In this document: one piece after another, positions 1 through 9,528 of the stretch
Position numbering within the stretch: position 1 is the first letter of the stretch
Layout of the letters: each line of letters begins with the position of its first letter
NCBI RefSeq assembly: GCF_001758195.1
Contig: NZ_MASR01000003.1
Coordinates: 248,001-312,000 of the forward strand
DNA length: 64,000 nucleotides
Source: Pseudohongiella acticola
GTDB taxonomy: Bacteria > Pseudomonadota > Gammaproteobacteria > Pseudomonadales > Pseudohongiellaceae
Direction of reading: 5' to 3'
Notes under the pieces: model-generated
Told to the model about the DNA's origin: nothing
The model's input: only the letters and a program-made list of their open reading frames with translations
The model's database searches: none
Program-made: the position numbers and the translations under genes

Positions 1-146
1 GCTGCCGATACCGCATCGAGCGCGATGCGTCCGTCAGCCTGCGACAGGGCAACGGTCTCACCGGCAATTCTCTGCCTGGCGTCATGCAGTAACTGCGTCA
101 GCGCTACATCGATGGGCATGAGTGCACTGGCTGCTGACTCAGGCAT
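1..146 (-). CDS. MoeA-like molybdopterin molybdenumtransferase, N-terminal part
   Basis: Only the first 48 codons lie in the window; the gene runs off the left edge. Its start codon (144-146) overlaps the stop of the upstream reductase gene, so the two are translationally coupled. The visible peptide begins MPESAASALMPIDVALTQLL and continues with a stretch of the type TVALSQADGRIALDAV. That resembles the start of MoeA proteins, where a short helix is followed by a strand leading to a conserved LGRVLAEDV-like segment. MoeA inserts molybdate into adenylylated molybdopterin in the cytoplasm. A second ATG ten codons in (117-119) is an alternative start. The call rests on a short N-terminal match and is moderate. 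Confidence 0.55.
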   Translation of the reverse strand, partial: MPESAASALMPIDVALTQLLHDARQRIAGETVALSQADGRIALDAVSA

Positions 147-1044
147 CACCACGCGCCTTGTACCAGGACTTTACCAATCGCTGCAGGCTGCCGTGCCAGG
201 GCCGCGGCTTGATACCAAAGGTCTCGAAAATCTTTTTGGTCGCCAAGGTGGCATTGGCAATCTGGGGGGGCTCTGACCGGCTAAGATTGATCGTAAGGTG
301 ATCCAGCAGCCGATACACCGCTTCGTCATGCTGAGCGGCAAATTTTACCAGTTGCTGGACAAACTCGCTTTCTCGCAGCGGCTCAAGCGCAGCATAGTGA
401 TAGATACCCCAGACGTCGGCATTACAGTCAACCTGTTGGCATACTGCCAGCAGAACCCTGGCCAGGTCTTCTATCGGGGTCGGCGCAAATTTGCGGCGAT
501 TGACAGTGACACTGCCATCGCCTTTCTTCAACTCTTCCAGCCAATGCCGCAGCACTTCATCCTGATTGCGGCCGAACAGCCAGCCGGCACGGACAATAAT
601 GTGCTGCTTGATGGTAGACGCGATGGCCTGTTCGGCCGCGAGCGCGGTTTGCCCATACGTGCCCAGGGGCTTGGGCAGATCCTGCTCATTGTAGGCCAGC
701 TTTTTGTCGCCACCAAACACATGCGCCGTTGACAGGTGGATCATCGGGATATGCAGGTGGTCACACACCTGAGCGACCAGCTCTGCCTGCTTCACATTGA
801 TCAGCTCACACTGATCTTTGTGATTCTCGGCTTCGACCACCGCATGTTGACTGCCGGCAGCAAAAGCGGCCAGGTTAATCACCTGGTCCGGCGCTGCCTG
901 AGTAATCACCTTGGCCACACTGAGCGGATCTTTTGCCAGCATGGCAGCGGAGTCCGGCGCTACCCAGTTGATCTGGCGCTCATCCAGAAGTTTGCCTAGT
1001 TCCACACCGACACCACTGTCGGCACCAATAATTAATAGCTTCAC
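139..1044 (-). CDS. RmlD-like NAD(P)-dependent sugar-nucleotide reductase, catalytic Lys replaced
   Basis: The 301-residue protein belongs to the extended short-chain dehydrogenase family and is closest to dTDP-4-dehydrorhamnose reductase (RmlD). Residues 1-17 form the first Rossmann strand and a glycine-rich loop (IIGADSGVG). STAHVFGG at 105-112 carries the Ser/Thr of the active site, and Tyr130 is the catalytic tyrosine. The expected YxxxK reads YGQTA, so the catalytic lysine is Ala134. The protein may therefore be catalytically weak, or be a binding or regulatory member of the family such as MAT2B. The start is GTG at 1042-1044, 26 nt after the ssb stop, which suggests an ssb-reductase-moeA-like operon. 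No other rhamnose gene is nearby. Confidence 0.75.
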   Translation of the reverse strand: MKLLIIGADSGVGVELGKLLDERQINWVAPDSAAMLAKDPLSVAKVITQAAPDQVINLAAFAAGSQHAVVEAENHKDQCELINVKQAELVAQVCDHLHIPMIHLSTAHVFGGDKKLAYNEQDLPKPLGTYGQTALAAEQAIASTIKQHIIVRAGWLFGRNQDEVLRHWLEELKKGDGSVTVNRRKFAPTPIEDLARVLLAVCQQVDCNADVWGIYHYAALEPLRESEFVQQLVKFAAQHDEAVYRLLDHLTINLSRSEPPQIANATLATKKIFETFGIKPRPWHGSLQRLVKSWYKARGDA

Positions 1045-1070
1045 CTGCGGTGTCTGCTCCGGCCCGCCTG

Positions 1071-1592
1071 TCAGAACGGTATGTCGTCATCAAAGTTATC
1101 AAAATCTGCCGGCCGCGACGGATTGTTGCCGGCCGGTTGCTGCGGCTGCCCGCCTCGGGCCGGCCCTGCATTACCACCTGATGATGAGCCACCGTAGCTG
1201 GATTGCGGCTCCTGGCGGCTGTCCTGACCAAACTGGTCATTCTGGCTGGCGCCGCCGCGCGAATCCAGCATCTGCATCTCATTGGCAACAATTTCAGTGG
1301 CGTAGCGGGTAATACCATCCTGCTCCCAGCTGCGGGTCTGCAATCGGCCCTCAATATAAAGCTTGCTGCCCTTGCGCACATATTCATTAACGATTTCAGC
1401 CAGACGGTTGAAGAACACTATACGGTGCCATTCTGTCTTTTCCTGCGGCTGCCCGGTGTTCTTGTCCTTCCAGGTGTCGCTGGTGGCCAGCGCCACATTG
1501 GTGACCGCGCCACCGCTGGGCAAATAGCGGGTTTCCGGATCCTTGCCTACATTGCCTACCAATATCACTTTGTTTACGCCGCGACTTGCCAC
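1071..1592 (-). CDS. ssb: Single-stranded DNA-binding protein SSB
   Basis: A 173-residue SSB, close to the 178 residues of E. coli. The N-terminal OB fold begins [19 protein letters not shown] and covers about residues 1-112. A Gly/Gln/Ser-rich flexible linker follows, and the acidic tip ends DDDIPF, the conserved peptide that recruits partner repair and replication proteins. The start is GTG at 1590-1592: it lies a normal distance after a strong AGGAGG (about 1602-1607) and places the conserved ASRGVNKV directly behind the initiator. A longer in-frame start at 1676 would add 28 unrelated residues. The gene is divergent from uvrA, as in many Gammaproteobacteria. It binds ssDNA during replication, recombination and repair. 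Confidence 0.96.
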   Translation of the reverse strand: MASRGVNKVILVGNVGKDPETRYLPSGGAVTNVALATSDTWKDKNTGQPQEKTEWHRIVFFNRLAEIVNEYVRKGSKLYIEGRLQTRSWEQDGITRYATEIVANEMQMLDSRGGASQNDQFGQDSRQEPQSSYGGSSSGGNAGPARGGQPQQPAGNNPSRPADFDNFDDDIPF

Positions 1593-1635
1593 CTTGTGCT
1601 GTCCTCCTGTCCGGTTGTACTGAGCTTGTGTCTGA

Positions 1636-1644
1636 AGCATAGCA
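1636..1644 (-). promoter_or_regulatory. ssb: Candidate extended -10 of the ssb promoter
   Basis: On the minus strand this reads TGCTATGCT, a TGn extension joined to a TATGCT -10 hexamer. Transcription would start near 1629, giving a leader of about 37 nt. No convincing -35 lies 17 nt upstream. A small hairpin (CGGCG-TTTT-CGCCG, 1651-1664) lies just upstream of the -10. Confidence 0.3.
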
Positions 1645-1700
1645 TGAATCCGGCGTTTTCGCCGACATCGCAACAAAATGCTGACAAAGCATAATCCGCT

Positions 1701-1729
1701 TTGCGATATGATCCAATATTGCCCATAAT
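1701..1729 (+). promoter_or_regulatory. uvrA: Likely sigma-70 promoter of uvrA
   Basis: A -35 TTGCGA (1701-1706, 4 of 6 consensus bases) is separated by exactly 17 nt from a -10 CATAAT (1724-1729, 5 of 6). The start would be near 1736, leaving a 42-nt leader before the uvrA ATG. I found no CTGT-N8-ACAG LexA box between ssb and uvrA, although both genes are SOS-linked in E. coli. Confidence 0.5.
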
Positions 1730-1777
1730 TGCCTGTTTTGTTGTTGCGCCAATGGCGCGGGGAAATGCGGGAAAGAC

Positions 1778-4639
1778 ATGGACAAGATCACGATCCGGGG
1801 TGCCAGAACCCATAACTTGAAGAATGTGAATCTGACCATCCCTCGCAACAGGCTGGTGGTCATCACCGGCCTGTCAGGGTCCGGTAAATCATCACTGGCA
1901 TTTGACACACTGTACGCGGAAGGTCAGCGGCGTTATGTCGAATCACTGTCGACCTACGCGCGTCAGTTCCTGTCGATGATGGATAAACCCGACATCGACC
2001 ACATCGAAGGGCTCTCCCCCGCCATTTCCATCGAACAGAAATCAACCTCCCACAACCCGCGCTCCACTGTCGGCACCATCACCGAAATTTACGACTACTT
2101 GCGCCTGCTGTTTGCCCGTGCCGGGGAGCCTTTCTGCCCCACCCATCACAAGAAACTGCAGGCACAGACCGTCAGTCAGATGGTCGACCAGATTCTGGCG
2201 TTGCCAGAGGGCAGCAAAATCATGATCCTGGCGCCAGTGGTGCGTGATCGCAAAGGCGAGCATCTTCACGTGTTCAAGGAGCTGCTCGGCGGCGGTTTTA
2301 TCCGCGCACGCGTGGATGGTACGGTTACTGAACTGGACTACCCTCCGACACTGGAGAAGAACAAGAAACACAGGATTGATGCCGTTATCGACCGCCTCAA
2401 GGTGCGTGCGGATATTCAGACGCGGCTGGCAGAAAGCCTGGAGACCGCACTGCAACTGACCGATGGCCTGGTCAGCATAGCGTTCATGGATGAGGACGCA
2501 GCACAGGACGAGCTGACCTTTTCCTCTCGCTTTGCCTGCCCGGTGTGCGGCCACAGCATCACCGAGCTGGAACCGCGCATGTTCTCCTTCAACAACCCCG
2601 CCGGTGCCTGCAACAGCTGCGATGGACTGGGGGTAAAACAGTTCTTTGATGCCCAACGCATCATGACTGATACCTCGCTGTCGCTGGCCGAAGGCGCCAT
2701 TCGCGGCTGGGACAGACGCAATTTTTACTACTTCCAGATGCTCAACTCGCTGGCGGCACATTACGGGTTTGCAGTAGACACCCCGTTTGAAGAGTTGAGC
2801 AAGCGCCAGCAGACTATTGTCCTGCACGGCAGCGATGGCGAAGACATCGATTTCCGTTTCATGAACGACCGCGGCGACAGCACGGTCCGACGCCATGCCT
2901 TTGAAGGCATTCTGCCCAATATGGAACGACGCTACCGCGAAACCGAATCACAGACGGTACGCGACGACCTGGCGAAATACCTCAGTTCACACGCCTGCCC
3001 CGATTGCGAAGGCACCCGGCTGTGCAGTGATGCCCGTCATGTCTATATCGAAGGCACCACGCTGCCTGACATCACTTGCATGACCATTGTGCAGGCGTTT
3101 GACTATTTCCATGATCTTGAATTGCAGGGTTCGCGCGCAGCCATTGCTGACAAAATCCTGCGTGAACTGGAACAGCGCCTGCAGTTTCTGATTGATGTTG
3201 GGTTGAACTATCTTACGCTGAGCCGCAGCGCCGACACCCTTTCCGGTGGAGAGGCGCAGCGGATTCGGCTGGCCAGTCAGATTGGTGCCGGCCTGGTTGG
3301 GGTCATGTATATTCTGGATGAACCCTCCATTGGCCTGCATCAACGCGACAATGATCGCCTGCTGTCGACGCTGTTTCATTTGCGCGACATTGGCAATACC
3401 GTGATTGTGGTTGAGCATGATGAGGACGCCATCCGCAGCGCCGATCACGTCATTGATATTGGTCCCGGTGCGGGTGTGCACGGTGGCCGGATTGTGGCAC
3501 AAGGCCAGGTCGTCGATATTGTCGCCGCCGAAAATTCACTGACAGGCCAGTATCTGTCAGGCAAGCGCCGCATCGAAATACCGACTGAGCGAAATAAACC
3601 TGACGGCAAAAAAATGCTGACCCTGACAGATGCCAGCGGCAACAACTTACAGAACGTAACTTTAAAAATACCACTGGGCCTGTTCACCTGCATCACCGGG
3701 GTTTCCGGGTCCGGCAAGTCGACATTGATCAACAACACGCTGTATCCGGTGGCGGCGACCCGGCTTAATGGTGCCACCACACTGGAAGCGGCGCCGCACG
3801 CAAGTATCGAAGGCCTGGAGCTGATGGACAAGGTTGTCGACATCGACCAGAGTCCGATTGGGCGAACACCCCGATCCAACCCGGCTACCTATACCGGCAT
3901 TTTCACGCCGGTGCGAGAGCTGTTTGCTGGCACTCAGGAAGCCCGGACCCGGGGCTACAATCCGGGCCGTTTCAGTTTCAATGTCAAGGGCGGTCGATGC
4001 GAAGCCTGTCAGGGTGACGGCATGGTCAAAGTAGAAATGCACTTCCTGCCCGATGTCTACGTGTCCTGCGACATCTGTCACGGCAAACGTTACAACCGCG
4101 AAACCCTGGAAGTGAAATATAAAGGCAAGAACATCAGTGAAGTGCTGGGCATGACCATTGAAGACGCCCGGGAATTCTTTGACCCGGTGCCCGCGATTGC
4201 CCGCAAACTGCAGACGTTGATGGATGTGGGGCTATCCTACATCTGCCTGGGCCAGGCTGCGACAACACTGTCAGGCGGCGAAGCCCAACGTGTAAAACTG
4301 GCCAAGGAATTGTCCAAGCGCGATACCGGCCAGACGCTGTACATTCTGGACGAGCCCACCACCGGCCTGCATTTTGAGGATATACGTCAGCTACTGGCCG
4401 TGCTGCACAAGCTGCGCGACCAGGGCAACACCATTGTGGTCATTGAACACAATCTGGACGTCATCAAGACTGCTGACTGGATTGTCGATCTTGGGCCCGA
4501 GGGAGGCAACGGTGGCGGCCAGATAGTCGCCGAGGGCACGCCGGAAGACGTGGCGCGCTCAACAGCATCCCATACCGGACACTACCTCGCGCGCCTGTTC
4601 TCTCAGTTTGCCACCGACGCCGCCAGTTCCAGCAGGTAA
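1778..4639 (+). CDS. uvrA: Excinuclease ABC subunit A
   Basis: UvrA, 953 residues (940 in E. coli), is the damage-recognition ATPase of nucleotide excision repair. It works as a dimer that loads UvrB at bulky lesions. The sequence shows two ABC ATPase modules: Walker [10 protein letters not shown] at about residues 31-39 and GVSGSGKST near 641-649, with two signature regions LSGGEAQRI and LSGGEAQRV and Walker B ILDEPS/ILDEPT. Zinc-binding cysteine pairs are visible (CPVC/CNSC and CEAC/CDIC, the last within the C-terminal finger). The start follows a purine-rich GGGAAAGAC. The last 37 bases overlap the 3' end of the convergent dehydrogenase gene. Confidence 0.98.
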   Translation: MDKITIRGARTHNLKNVNLTIPRNRLVVITGLSGSGKSSLAFDTLYAEGQRRYVESLSTYARQFLSMMDKPDIDHIEGLSPAISIEQKSTSHNPRSTVGTITEIYDYLRLLFARAGEPFCPTHHKKLQAQTVSQMVDQILALPEGSKIMILAPVVRDRKGEHLHVFKELLGGGFIRARVDGTVTELDYPPTLEKNKKHRIDAVIDRLKVRADIQTRLAESLETALQLTDGLVSIAFMDEDAAQDELTFSSRFACPVCGHSITELEPRMFSFNNPAGACNSCDGLGVKQFFDAQRIMTDTSLSLAEGAIRGWDRRNFYYFQMLNSLAAHYGFAVDTPFEELSKRQQTIVLHGSDGEDIDFRFMNDRGDSTVRRHAFEGILPNMERRYRETESQTVRDDLAKYLSSHACPDCEGTRLCSDARHVYIEGTTLPDITCMTIVQAFDYFHDLELQGSRAAIADKILRELEQRLQFLIDVGLNYLTLSRSADTLSGGEAQRIRLASQIGAGLVGVMYILDEPSIGLHQRDNDRLLSTLFHLRDIGNTVIVVEHDEDAIRSADHVIDIGPGAGVHGGRIVAQGQVVDIVAAENSLTGQYLSGKRRIEIPTERNKPDGKKMLTLTDASGNNLQNVTLKIPLGLFTCITGVSGSGKSTLINNTLYPVAATRLNGATTLEAAPHASIEGLELMDKVVDIDQSPIGRTPRSNPATYTGIFTPVRELFAGTQEARTRGYNPGRFSFNVKGGRCEACQGDGMVKVEMHFLPDVYVSCDICHGKRYNRETLEVKYKGKNISEVLGMTIEDAREFFDPVPAIARKLQTLMDVGLSYICLGQAATTLSGGEAQRVKLAKELSKRDTGQTLYILDEPTTGLHFEDIRQLLAVLHKLRDQGNTIVVIEHNLDVIKTADWIVDLGPEGGNGGGQIVAEGTPEDVARSTASHTGHYLARLFSQFATDAASSSR

Positions 4640-6783
4640 GCGCGAATGCCTTCGGCCTCTGCCGGCCCAATGTCAGCAGCAAACCCTGGCATACCGCGGT
4701 CTACCAGACTGCCTTCGAGTACGATGCTGGCGAAGCCTGCTTCGGTCAACAACATTGGAGTATAGCGCAGATCAGGAATCGGGCCCGATGTCATGCCAAA
4801 CGGGCCATGACACACAGAACAGTAGGCGTTATACATGATAGCGCCATAATCGGCATCGCCTTCACTACTGGCAGCGGACACGTCCAGTGGTTCGAGCGGC
4901 GTAATCGCTACTGTCGGGCTTTGCATGTCAGCACCCAACTTGAATGCCATCAAGCGACCATTTCGCTCACGTGGATAATTGCCTGACAGACGCCCCATGG
5001 TCAACGGTATGGCACCGCCCTGACCCGCCAGTGCAAGCACGTACTGTTCCCCGTCCAGCTCATAGGTGACCGGTCCGCCCAGGATGGCATCCCCGACTTC
5101 ATGCGACCACAGATGTTCACCGGTATCGGTGGTATATGCGTGGAAAAAGCCATCTGCCGAGCCCTGGAATACCAGACCGCCACCGGTTGATAACAACCCA
5201 CTGTTGCCATACACCGGATAATTCACGCGCCACACCTCACGCTGCTCCACAGGGTCCCATGCCAGCAGGGCCGACGGTGACATCTGCAGTACCCGTTCGG
5301 CTTCTTCAGGATTGACTGGTTCGCCTGGTGCCGCATCCTGCCCAAGATTCCAACCAACTGACTGTTCAACAAATTCGGCCGGATTGGAGTAAACATATGA
5401 GGTGTTCTGGGTCGGGATGTAAACCAGGCCGGTGTCGGCGTCGAAAGACATCGGGTACCAGTTGTGACCACCCAGCGGGCCGGGAATAACAACCGCCGGG
5501 TCGCGCTGATAACGTACCACTTCGGCTTCGATGGGACGGCCGGTGACGGCATCCAGGCCGCTGGCCCAGTTGATTTCAACGTAGTTCTCACCGGAGATGA
5601 ACTCGCCGGTGGCGCGATCAATCACATAAAAGAAACCATTTTTGGGAGCCTGCATGATGACTTCGCGCATCTGACCGTCTATCTCCAGGTCAGCCAGAAT
5701 CATGTGCTGGGTTGCCGTGTAATCCCAGGATTCGGCTGGCGTGGTCTGAAAATGCCAGACGTACTCACCGGTATCAGGGCGCAACGCCACGATTGACGAC
5801 AGGAACAGGTTATCACCCTGACCGTCGGAGCGGATTTCATGGTTCCACGGGCTGCCGTTACCGACACCAATGTAGAGCAGGTCCAGCTCCGGGTCATAGG
5901 CCATGGAATCCCAGGCCGTGCCGCCGCCACCAATCTGCCACCATTCACCAGCCCAGGTTTCCGCAGCCATGGCCATGGCATCATTCTCAAAACCGTCTGC
6001 GGGGTTACCTGGCACGGTATAAAAACGCCAAACCTGATCCCCGGTTTCAGCATCATAAGCCGAAACATAACCGCGCACGCCCAGCTCGCCGCCACCATTG
6101 CCGATGATGACCTTGCCATCAACAATGCGCGGAGCGCCGGTAATGGTGTAACGCTGTTCCGGGTCTGCAGTGACGGTTGACCAGGCAACATCACCGGTTT
6201 CCCGGTCCAGGGCGATCAGGCGGCCATCAAGCGCACCGAAATAGACGTTGTCACCCCAGGCTGCCATGCCCCGGTTGACCACGTCACAACAGGCATTAAC
6301 CGCGTACTCGCGAGGCACTTCCGGGTCGTAGCGCCACAGTTCTTCGCCGGTGCGTGCATCCAGAGCAAACGCCTTGCTCCAGGCCGACGTCAGGTAAATT
6401 ACGCCGTCAATAACAAGAGGCGTTGCCTCCTGGCCACGGTCGGTATCCAGTTCAAAATCCCAGGCCATACCCAGGTCTGTTACCGTGTCGCGATTGATCT
6501 GTGATAACGGACTGTTGCGATCTTCTGCGTAAGTGCGACCATGCGTCAGCCAATCACTGTTGTTACCGGCAGCGTTGACGACACGGGCGCGATCAACCGG
6601 CTGAAACGTGCGACTGGCCTCACTGCCGGCTGTCATCTCCCGGTCTGTCATGGTGGGAGAAGACACAGCGGCGTCCTGCTCTCCCGAACAGGCGGCCAGC
6701 AAACCAGCAGCAATCAGGCCAAACAAGGCACGGTTAACAAAAAAGCGGCGGGCGGGCGTGTGAACCCGGGTCTTAATACGCAT
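4603..6783 (-). CDS. PQQ-dependent alcohol dehydrogenase with C-terminal cytochrome c (lipoprotein)
   Basis: A 726-residue quinohaemoprotein of the methanol/ethanol dehydrogenase family that oxidises alcohols outside the cytoplasm. Residues 1-31 are a lipoprotein signal ending LLAAC (Cys32, followed by Ser), suggesting outer-membrane anchoring. The eight-bladed propeller fills about 75-620. Vicinal Cys165-Cys166 form the ring disulfide over PQQ. Glu233, Asn309 and Asp354 are the likely metal ligands and catalytic Asp. The residue two after the catalytic Asp is Thr356, where lanthanide enzymes have Asp, so a calcium enzyme is expected. The cytochrome domain has CSVCH at 655-659 and a probable axial Met698 (GMPGF). 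The start at 6783 was chosen because AGGAA precedes it and it begins the signal peptide. No pqq biosynthesis genes are in view. Confidence 0.9.
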   Translation of the reverse strand: MRIKTRVHTPARRFFVNRALFGLIAAGLLAACSGEQDAAVSSPTMTDREMTAGSEASRTFQPVDRARVVNAAGNNSDWLTHGRTYAEDRNSPLSQINRDTVTDLGMAWDFELDTDRGQEATPLVIDGVIYLTSAWSKAFALDARTGEELWRYDPEVPREYAVNACCDVVNRGMAAWGDNVYFGALDGRLIALDRETGDVAWSTVTADPEQRYTITGAPRIVDGKVIIGNGGGELGVRGYVSAYDAETGDQVWRFYTVPGNPADGFENDAMAMAAETWAGEWWQIGGGGTAWDSMAYDPELDLLYIGVGNGSPWNHEIRSDGQGDNLFLSSIVALRPDTGEYVWHFQTTPAESWDYTATQHMILADLEIDGQMREVIMQAPKNGFFYVIDRATGEFISGENYVEINWASGLDAVTGRPIEAEVVRYQRDPAVVIPGPLGGHNWYPMSFDADTGLVYIPTQNTSYVYSNPAEFVEQSVGWNLGQDAAPGEPVNPEEAERVLQMSPSALLAWDPVEQREVWRVNYPVYGNSGLLSTGGGLVFQGSADGFFHAYTTDTGEHLWSHEVGDAILGGPVTYELDGEQYVLALAGQGGAIPLTMGRLSGNYPRERNGRLMAFKLGADMQSPTVAITPLEPLDVSAASSEGDADYGAIMYNAYCSVCHGPFGMTSGPIPDLRYTPMLLTEAGFASIVLEGSLVDRGMPGFAADIGPAEAEGIRAYLLELAASVAN

Positions 6784-6904
6784 AAACTTTATTCCTGTTA
6801 TTCTGTTTGTTATGGCATGGTCTGTCACCGACATGAGCATAAACAGCCACAGACCCCAGCGCAAGCACGGAAGAGCACCCGTTCGGTCAGCGTGGTTTAC
6901 TGCT

Positions 6905-7654
6905 TTATTGTGCCACGGCCTCAACACGCACTGTCAGCGTCACCTCGGTCTCACCCGCTTCCGCACTCGGTGGCGTCATTTCCCTGCTGCCGGTATCCGC
7001 CATCGCACGCATCATTCTCGGTTGAGAAGCGCCGGACGACGTATCCACCTCCAGTACCGCTATGTCGACACGCGACTTGCCGAGAGCAGCTGCGGCGCGC
7101 TCCGCTTTCTCTGTCGCACGGACGATGGCGGCCTCCATCAGTGAGTCCCTGACCTCATCGGCACGCTCTGTGCTCAACTGGTAAGACACCTGATTCATGA
7201 CAAAGCCCATGGCCTGCAGTTCGCCGGCCAGTGCCAGTAACGCCTGCGCGTCCCTGCTTTCCAGCGTCAGGCTCTGTGATCCGCGCCACAGCGTTTGCGC
7301 CCGCCCACCTTCCGGTTGCCGCTCGTATTGATAAACATTGTAGTAGCCTGTGCTCTGACTGACCGTATCGACACCACGGGCCTGTTCCAGCGCCTCTGCC
7401 ATGTCGGTATTGATACGATTCTGGACCACCGTCGCATCAGCATCTTCAACCTCGATCCGTAAACTGGCGATAACAAGATCCTGTTCCACACTGACGCGTT
7501 CAGTTACCGACAGTGTGACCAGGGTCTGCCCCGCTGGCAGAAGTGACTGCTGTGCATAGACGGATGAAGAGACCGATAGAGAGACCAGCGCCATGACGCT
7601 GACAAGCAGGACAACAAAAATTCTGACAACCGGTGAAAATTTCTCATTTGTCAT
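6905..7654 (-). CDS. SIMPL-domain (DUF541) periplasmic protein
   Basis: A 249-residue exported protein. Residues 1-34 are a signal peptide ending SVYA. The rest matches the SIMPL/DUF541 (BP26/OMP28) family: a VTLSVTERVSVEQDLVIASL strand near the start of the mature part, a segment in which each substring of the argument list is a conserved T-G-Y-Y-N-V-Y pattern, and an AIVRATEKAERAAAALGK helix before the last strands. Members are periplasmic, some forming ring-shaped oligomers, and are linked to stress tolerance; no enzymatic role is established. It lies 121 nt upstream of the dehydrogenase on the same strand and may be cotranscribed with it. Its start is only 36 nt from the divergent pxpB start. 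Confidence 0.85.
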   Translation of the reverse strand: MTNEKFSPVVRIFVVLLVSVMALVSLSVSSSVYAQQSLLPAGQTLVTLSVTERVSVEQDLVIASLRIEVEDADATVVQNRINTDMAEALEQARGVDTVSQSTGYYNVYQYERQPEGGRAQTLWRGSQSLTLESRDAQALLALAGELQAMGFVMNQVSYQLSTERADEVRDSLMEAAIVRATEKAERAAAALGKSRVDIAVLEVDTSSGASQPRMMRAMADTGSREMTPPSAEAGETEVTLTVRVEAVAQ

Positions 7655-7690
7655 TTGTGATTACCCCTGAAGCTGGATTAGAGTGACCCT

Positions 7691-8383
7691 ATGAGCATAC
7701 CAGAACCCAGCATAAGTTATGTCAACGAGAGCGCAATTCTATTGAGCTTTGGCGCCCCCGGACAAGCCGGCGAGGCAGCGCAGCCGGACCAGTCCCTGCA
7801 GATTCGAATCTGTCAGCTGGCCCAGGCGCTGCGCGGTGCTCCGGGAAGTGCTCAAATGCTGCTGGAAGTCGTCCCGGGCCCAGGCAATCTGCTGCTGGTC
7901 ATGCAACGCGAGGTGATCGCCGAGCAGGTGCTGCAGCAGGCGGAAGCGTTATGGCTGGACCTTGAGCAGACCCGGGAAACACCTGCCCTGATTGAAATTC
8001 CGGTCTGTTATGGCGGCAAAGGCGGACCCGATCTACCACAACTGTCACGTCATACAGGCCTGGACGTGAACGACATCATTGACCGCCACTGCGCCCCCGA
8101 ATACCTGGTTCAGTGTCTGGGTTTCATGGCGGGTTTCGCCTATCTTGGCGGACTGGACCCGAGTCTTGCCATTGCCCGCAAGAAAACGCCAGCGGCCCGT
8201 ATCCCCGCGGGCTCTGTTGCCATTGGCGGGCTTTATACAGGTATTTACCCCTCTGCCACGCCGGGTGGCTGGCACATCATAGGCCAGACCCGAAGCCGGC
8301 TGTTTGACCCGCTGGCAAGCCCTCCATGCCTGCTCAGACCCGGAGACCGACTTCGCTTTGTTGCCGTGGAGACACTGTCATGA
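7691..8383 (+). CDS. pxpB: 5-oxoprolinase subunit PxpB (KipI-like)
   Basis: PxpB, 230 residues, is one of the three subunits of the prokaryotic ATP-dependent 5-oxoprolinase, which hydrolyses 5-oxoproline (pyroglutamate) to glutamate in the cytoplasm. The cyclophilin-like domain is recognisable from PEYLVQCLGFMAGFAYLGGL, the KKTPAARIPAGSVAIGG segment and the TPGGWHIIGQT segment, all strongly conserved in the family. The gene is first in a pxpB-pxpC-pxpA unit and its stop overlaps the pxpC start as ATGA. Only 36 nt separate it from the divergent SIMPL gene, so its promoter must be very compact. No strong ribosome-binding site precedes the ATG. Confidence 0.93.
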   Translation: MSIPEPSISYVNESAILLSFGAPGQAGEAAQPDQSLQIRICQLAQALRGAPGSAQMLLEVVPGPGNLLLVMQREVIAEQVLQQAEALWLDLEQTRETPALIEIPVCYGGKGGPDLPQLSRHTGLDVNDIIDRHCAPEYLVQCLGFMAGFAYLGGLDPSLAIARKKTPAARIPAGSVAIGGLYTGIYPSATPGGWHIIGQTRSRLFDPLASPPCLLRPGDRLRFVAVETLS

Positions 8384-9351
8384 TGGAAGTATTGCGGGCA
8401 TCACCGCTACTGACGGTGCAGGATACCGGTCGACCCGGGCTGCGCCACCTGGGCGTGCCACTGACAGGCATGATGGATACGCCGGCGCTGATGGCAGCCA
8501 ATCTGTTGCTGGGCAACTCAGCTGACGCGGCCGGGCTCGAAGTGAGTTTTGGCCCGACCTGGCTCAAAGCCCATCAGGACATCCAGATCGTGCTGATGGG
8601 GGCAGACATGCGGGCGCGCCTGATGACGCCGGATGGCAAGCATGAGGTTGTCAAATACCTTACCCCCGGTTTCATTCACGATATCCCTGCCAGCCACCGC
8701 ATCCATTGCCAGGCAGCAGCCGAGCCGGGCCAGCGTAGCTGTCTTGCTGTCGCCGGTGGCATCGACGTGCCATTGGTCATGGGCTCGCGCAGCACAGATC
8801 TGAACAACGGTTTCGGTGGTTATCAGGGCCGGACCCTGCGCGCTGGCGACATGTTACCGGTCGCTGCTTCGGCACGACAATCCAGCCAGGGTGCCAAGTC
8901 GCATGGTATCAGGCAGGCTGAAGCCAGCATGACGTTGCGGACTGTACCGGGTCCGGAGTACGATGCGTTTACCGATCGCAGCCAGTCTGCGTTCTGGCAC
9001 ACCGAGTGGCAAGTGACGCCTCTTAGTAATCGCATGGGCCTGCGGCTGAATGGCGAGAGCCTGAAGCTGCAACAGAATATAGACCGACATTCAAGCGGCG
9101 TGTTGCCTGGTGCGATTCAGGTGCCGCCTGATGGACAGCCCATCATTCTGGGCAACGACGGCCAGACCACAGGCGGTTATCCGCAGTTGGGCAGCGTGAT
9201 CGCGGCCGATCTCTGGCAGCTGGCCTACCTGTCTCCCGGCACGGTTATCAACTTCATGCAGATTAGCATTGACGAAGCGCTGGCACTGGCGGCGACACAG
9301 TCACTGAAACTGAAACAACTGGAACTATGGCTTGGCTGGAGACAGCCTTGA
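8380..9351 (+). CDS. pxpC: 5-oxoprolinase subunit PxpC (KipA-like)
   Basis: PxpC, 323 residues, is the biotin-carboxylase-like/KipA partner of PxpB in 5-oxoprolinase. Diagnostic segments are the N-terminal SPLLTVQDTGRPGLRHLGV, followed by GMMDTPALMAANLLLGN, and near the C-terminus ILGNDGQTTGGYPQLG. I chose the ATG at 8380, which forms a four-base ATGA overlap with pxpB; the next ATG is the immediately following codon. An upstream in-frame start (8326) would add 18 unrelated residues inside pxpB. The last codons (Trp-Arg-Gln-Pro-stop) are also the first part of the 25-bp tandem repeat that follows. Confidence 0.93.
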   Translation: MMEVLRASPLLTVQDTGRPGLRHLGVPLTGMMDTPALMAANLLLGNSADAAGLEVSFGPTWLKAHQDIQIVLMGADMRARLMTPDGKHEVVKYLTPGFIHDIPASHRIHCQAAAEPGQRSCLAVAGGIDVPLVMGSRSTDLNNGFGGYQGRTLRAGDMLPVAASARQSSQGAKSHGIRQAEASMTLRTVPGPEYDAFTDRSQSAFWHTEWQVTPLSNRMGLRLNGESLKLQQNIDRHSSGVLPGAIQVPPDGQPIILGNDGQTTGGYPQLGSVIAADLWQLAYLSPGTVINFMQISIDEALALAATQSLKLKQLELWLGWRQP

Positions 9352-9512
9352 GCGTCTTTTGCGGAGACAGCCTTGAGCGTCTTTTGCGGAGAAAGCCTTG
9401 AGCGTCGTTTGCGGGCACAGCCTTGAGCGTCGTTGGCGGGCACAGCCTTGAGCGTAGTTTACGGAGTCAGCCTTGAGCATAGTTTACGAAGACAGTCTTG
9501 AGCGTCGTTTGC
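9338..9512. repeat. Minisatellite: seven tandem copies of a 25-bp unit
   Basis: Seven directly repeated units start at 9338, 9363, 9388, 9413, 9438, 9463 and 9488, each exactly 25 bp. The shared core is ACAGCCTTGAGCGTCGTTT. Copies 1 and 2 are identical, copies 3-6 drift progressively, and copy 7 has a changed core (ACAGTCTTGAG). Copy 1 contains the last codons and stop of pxpC, so the array looks like repeated duplication of that gene end. The period is not a multiple of three, so the array cannot encode a repeating peptide. It fills nearly the whole 177-nt gap before pxpA. There are no spacers, so it is not a CRISPR array. Confidence 0.95.
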
Positions 9513-9528
9513 CGGAAGCGGGCCTTCA

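Noticed and set aside
9338-9512. CRISPR array
   Set aside because: The repeats are directly abutting with a 25-bp period and there are no spacers, no palindromic repeat and no cas genes.
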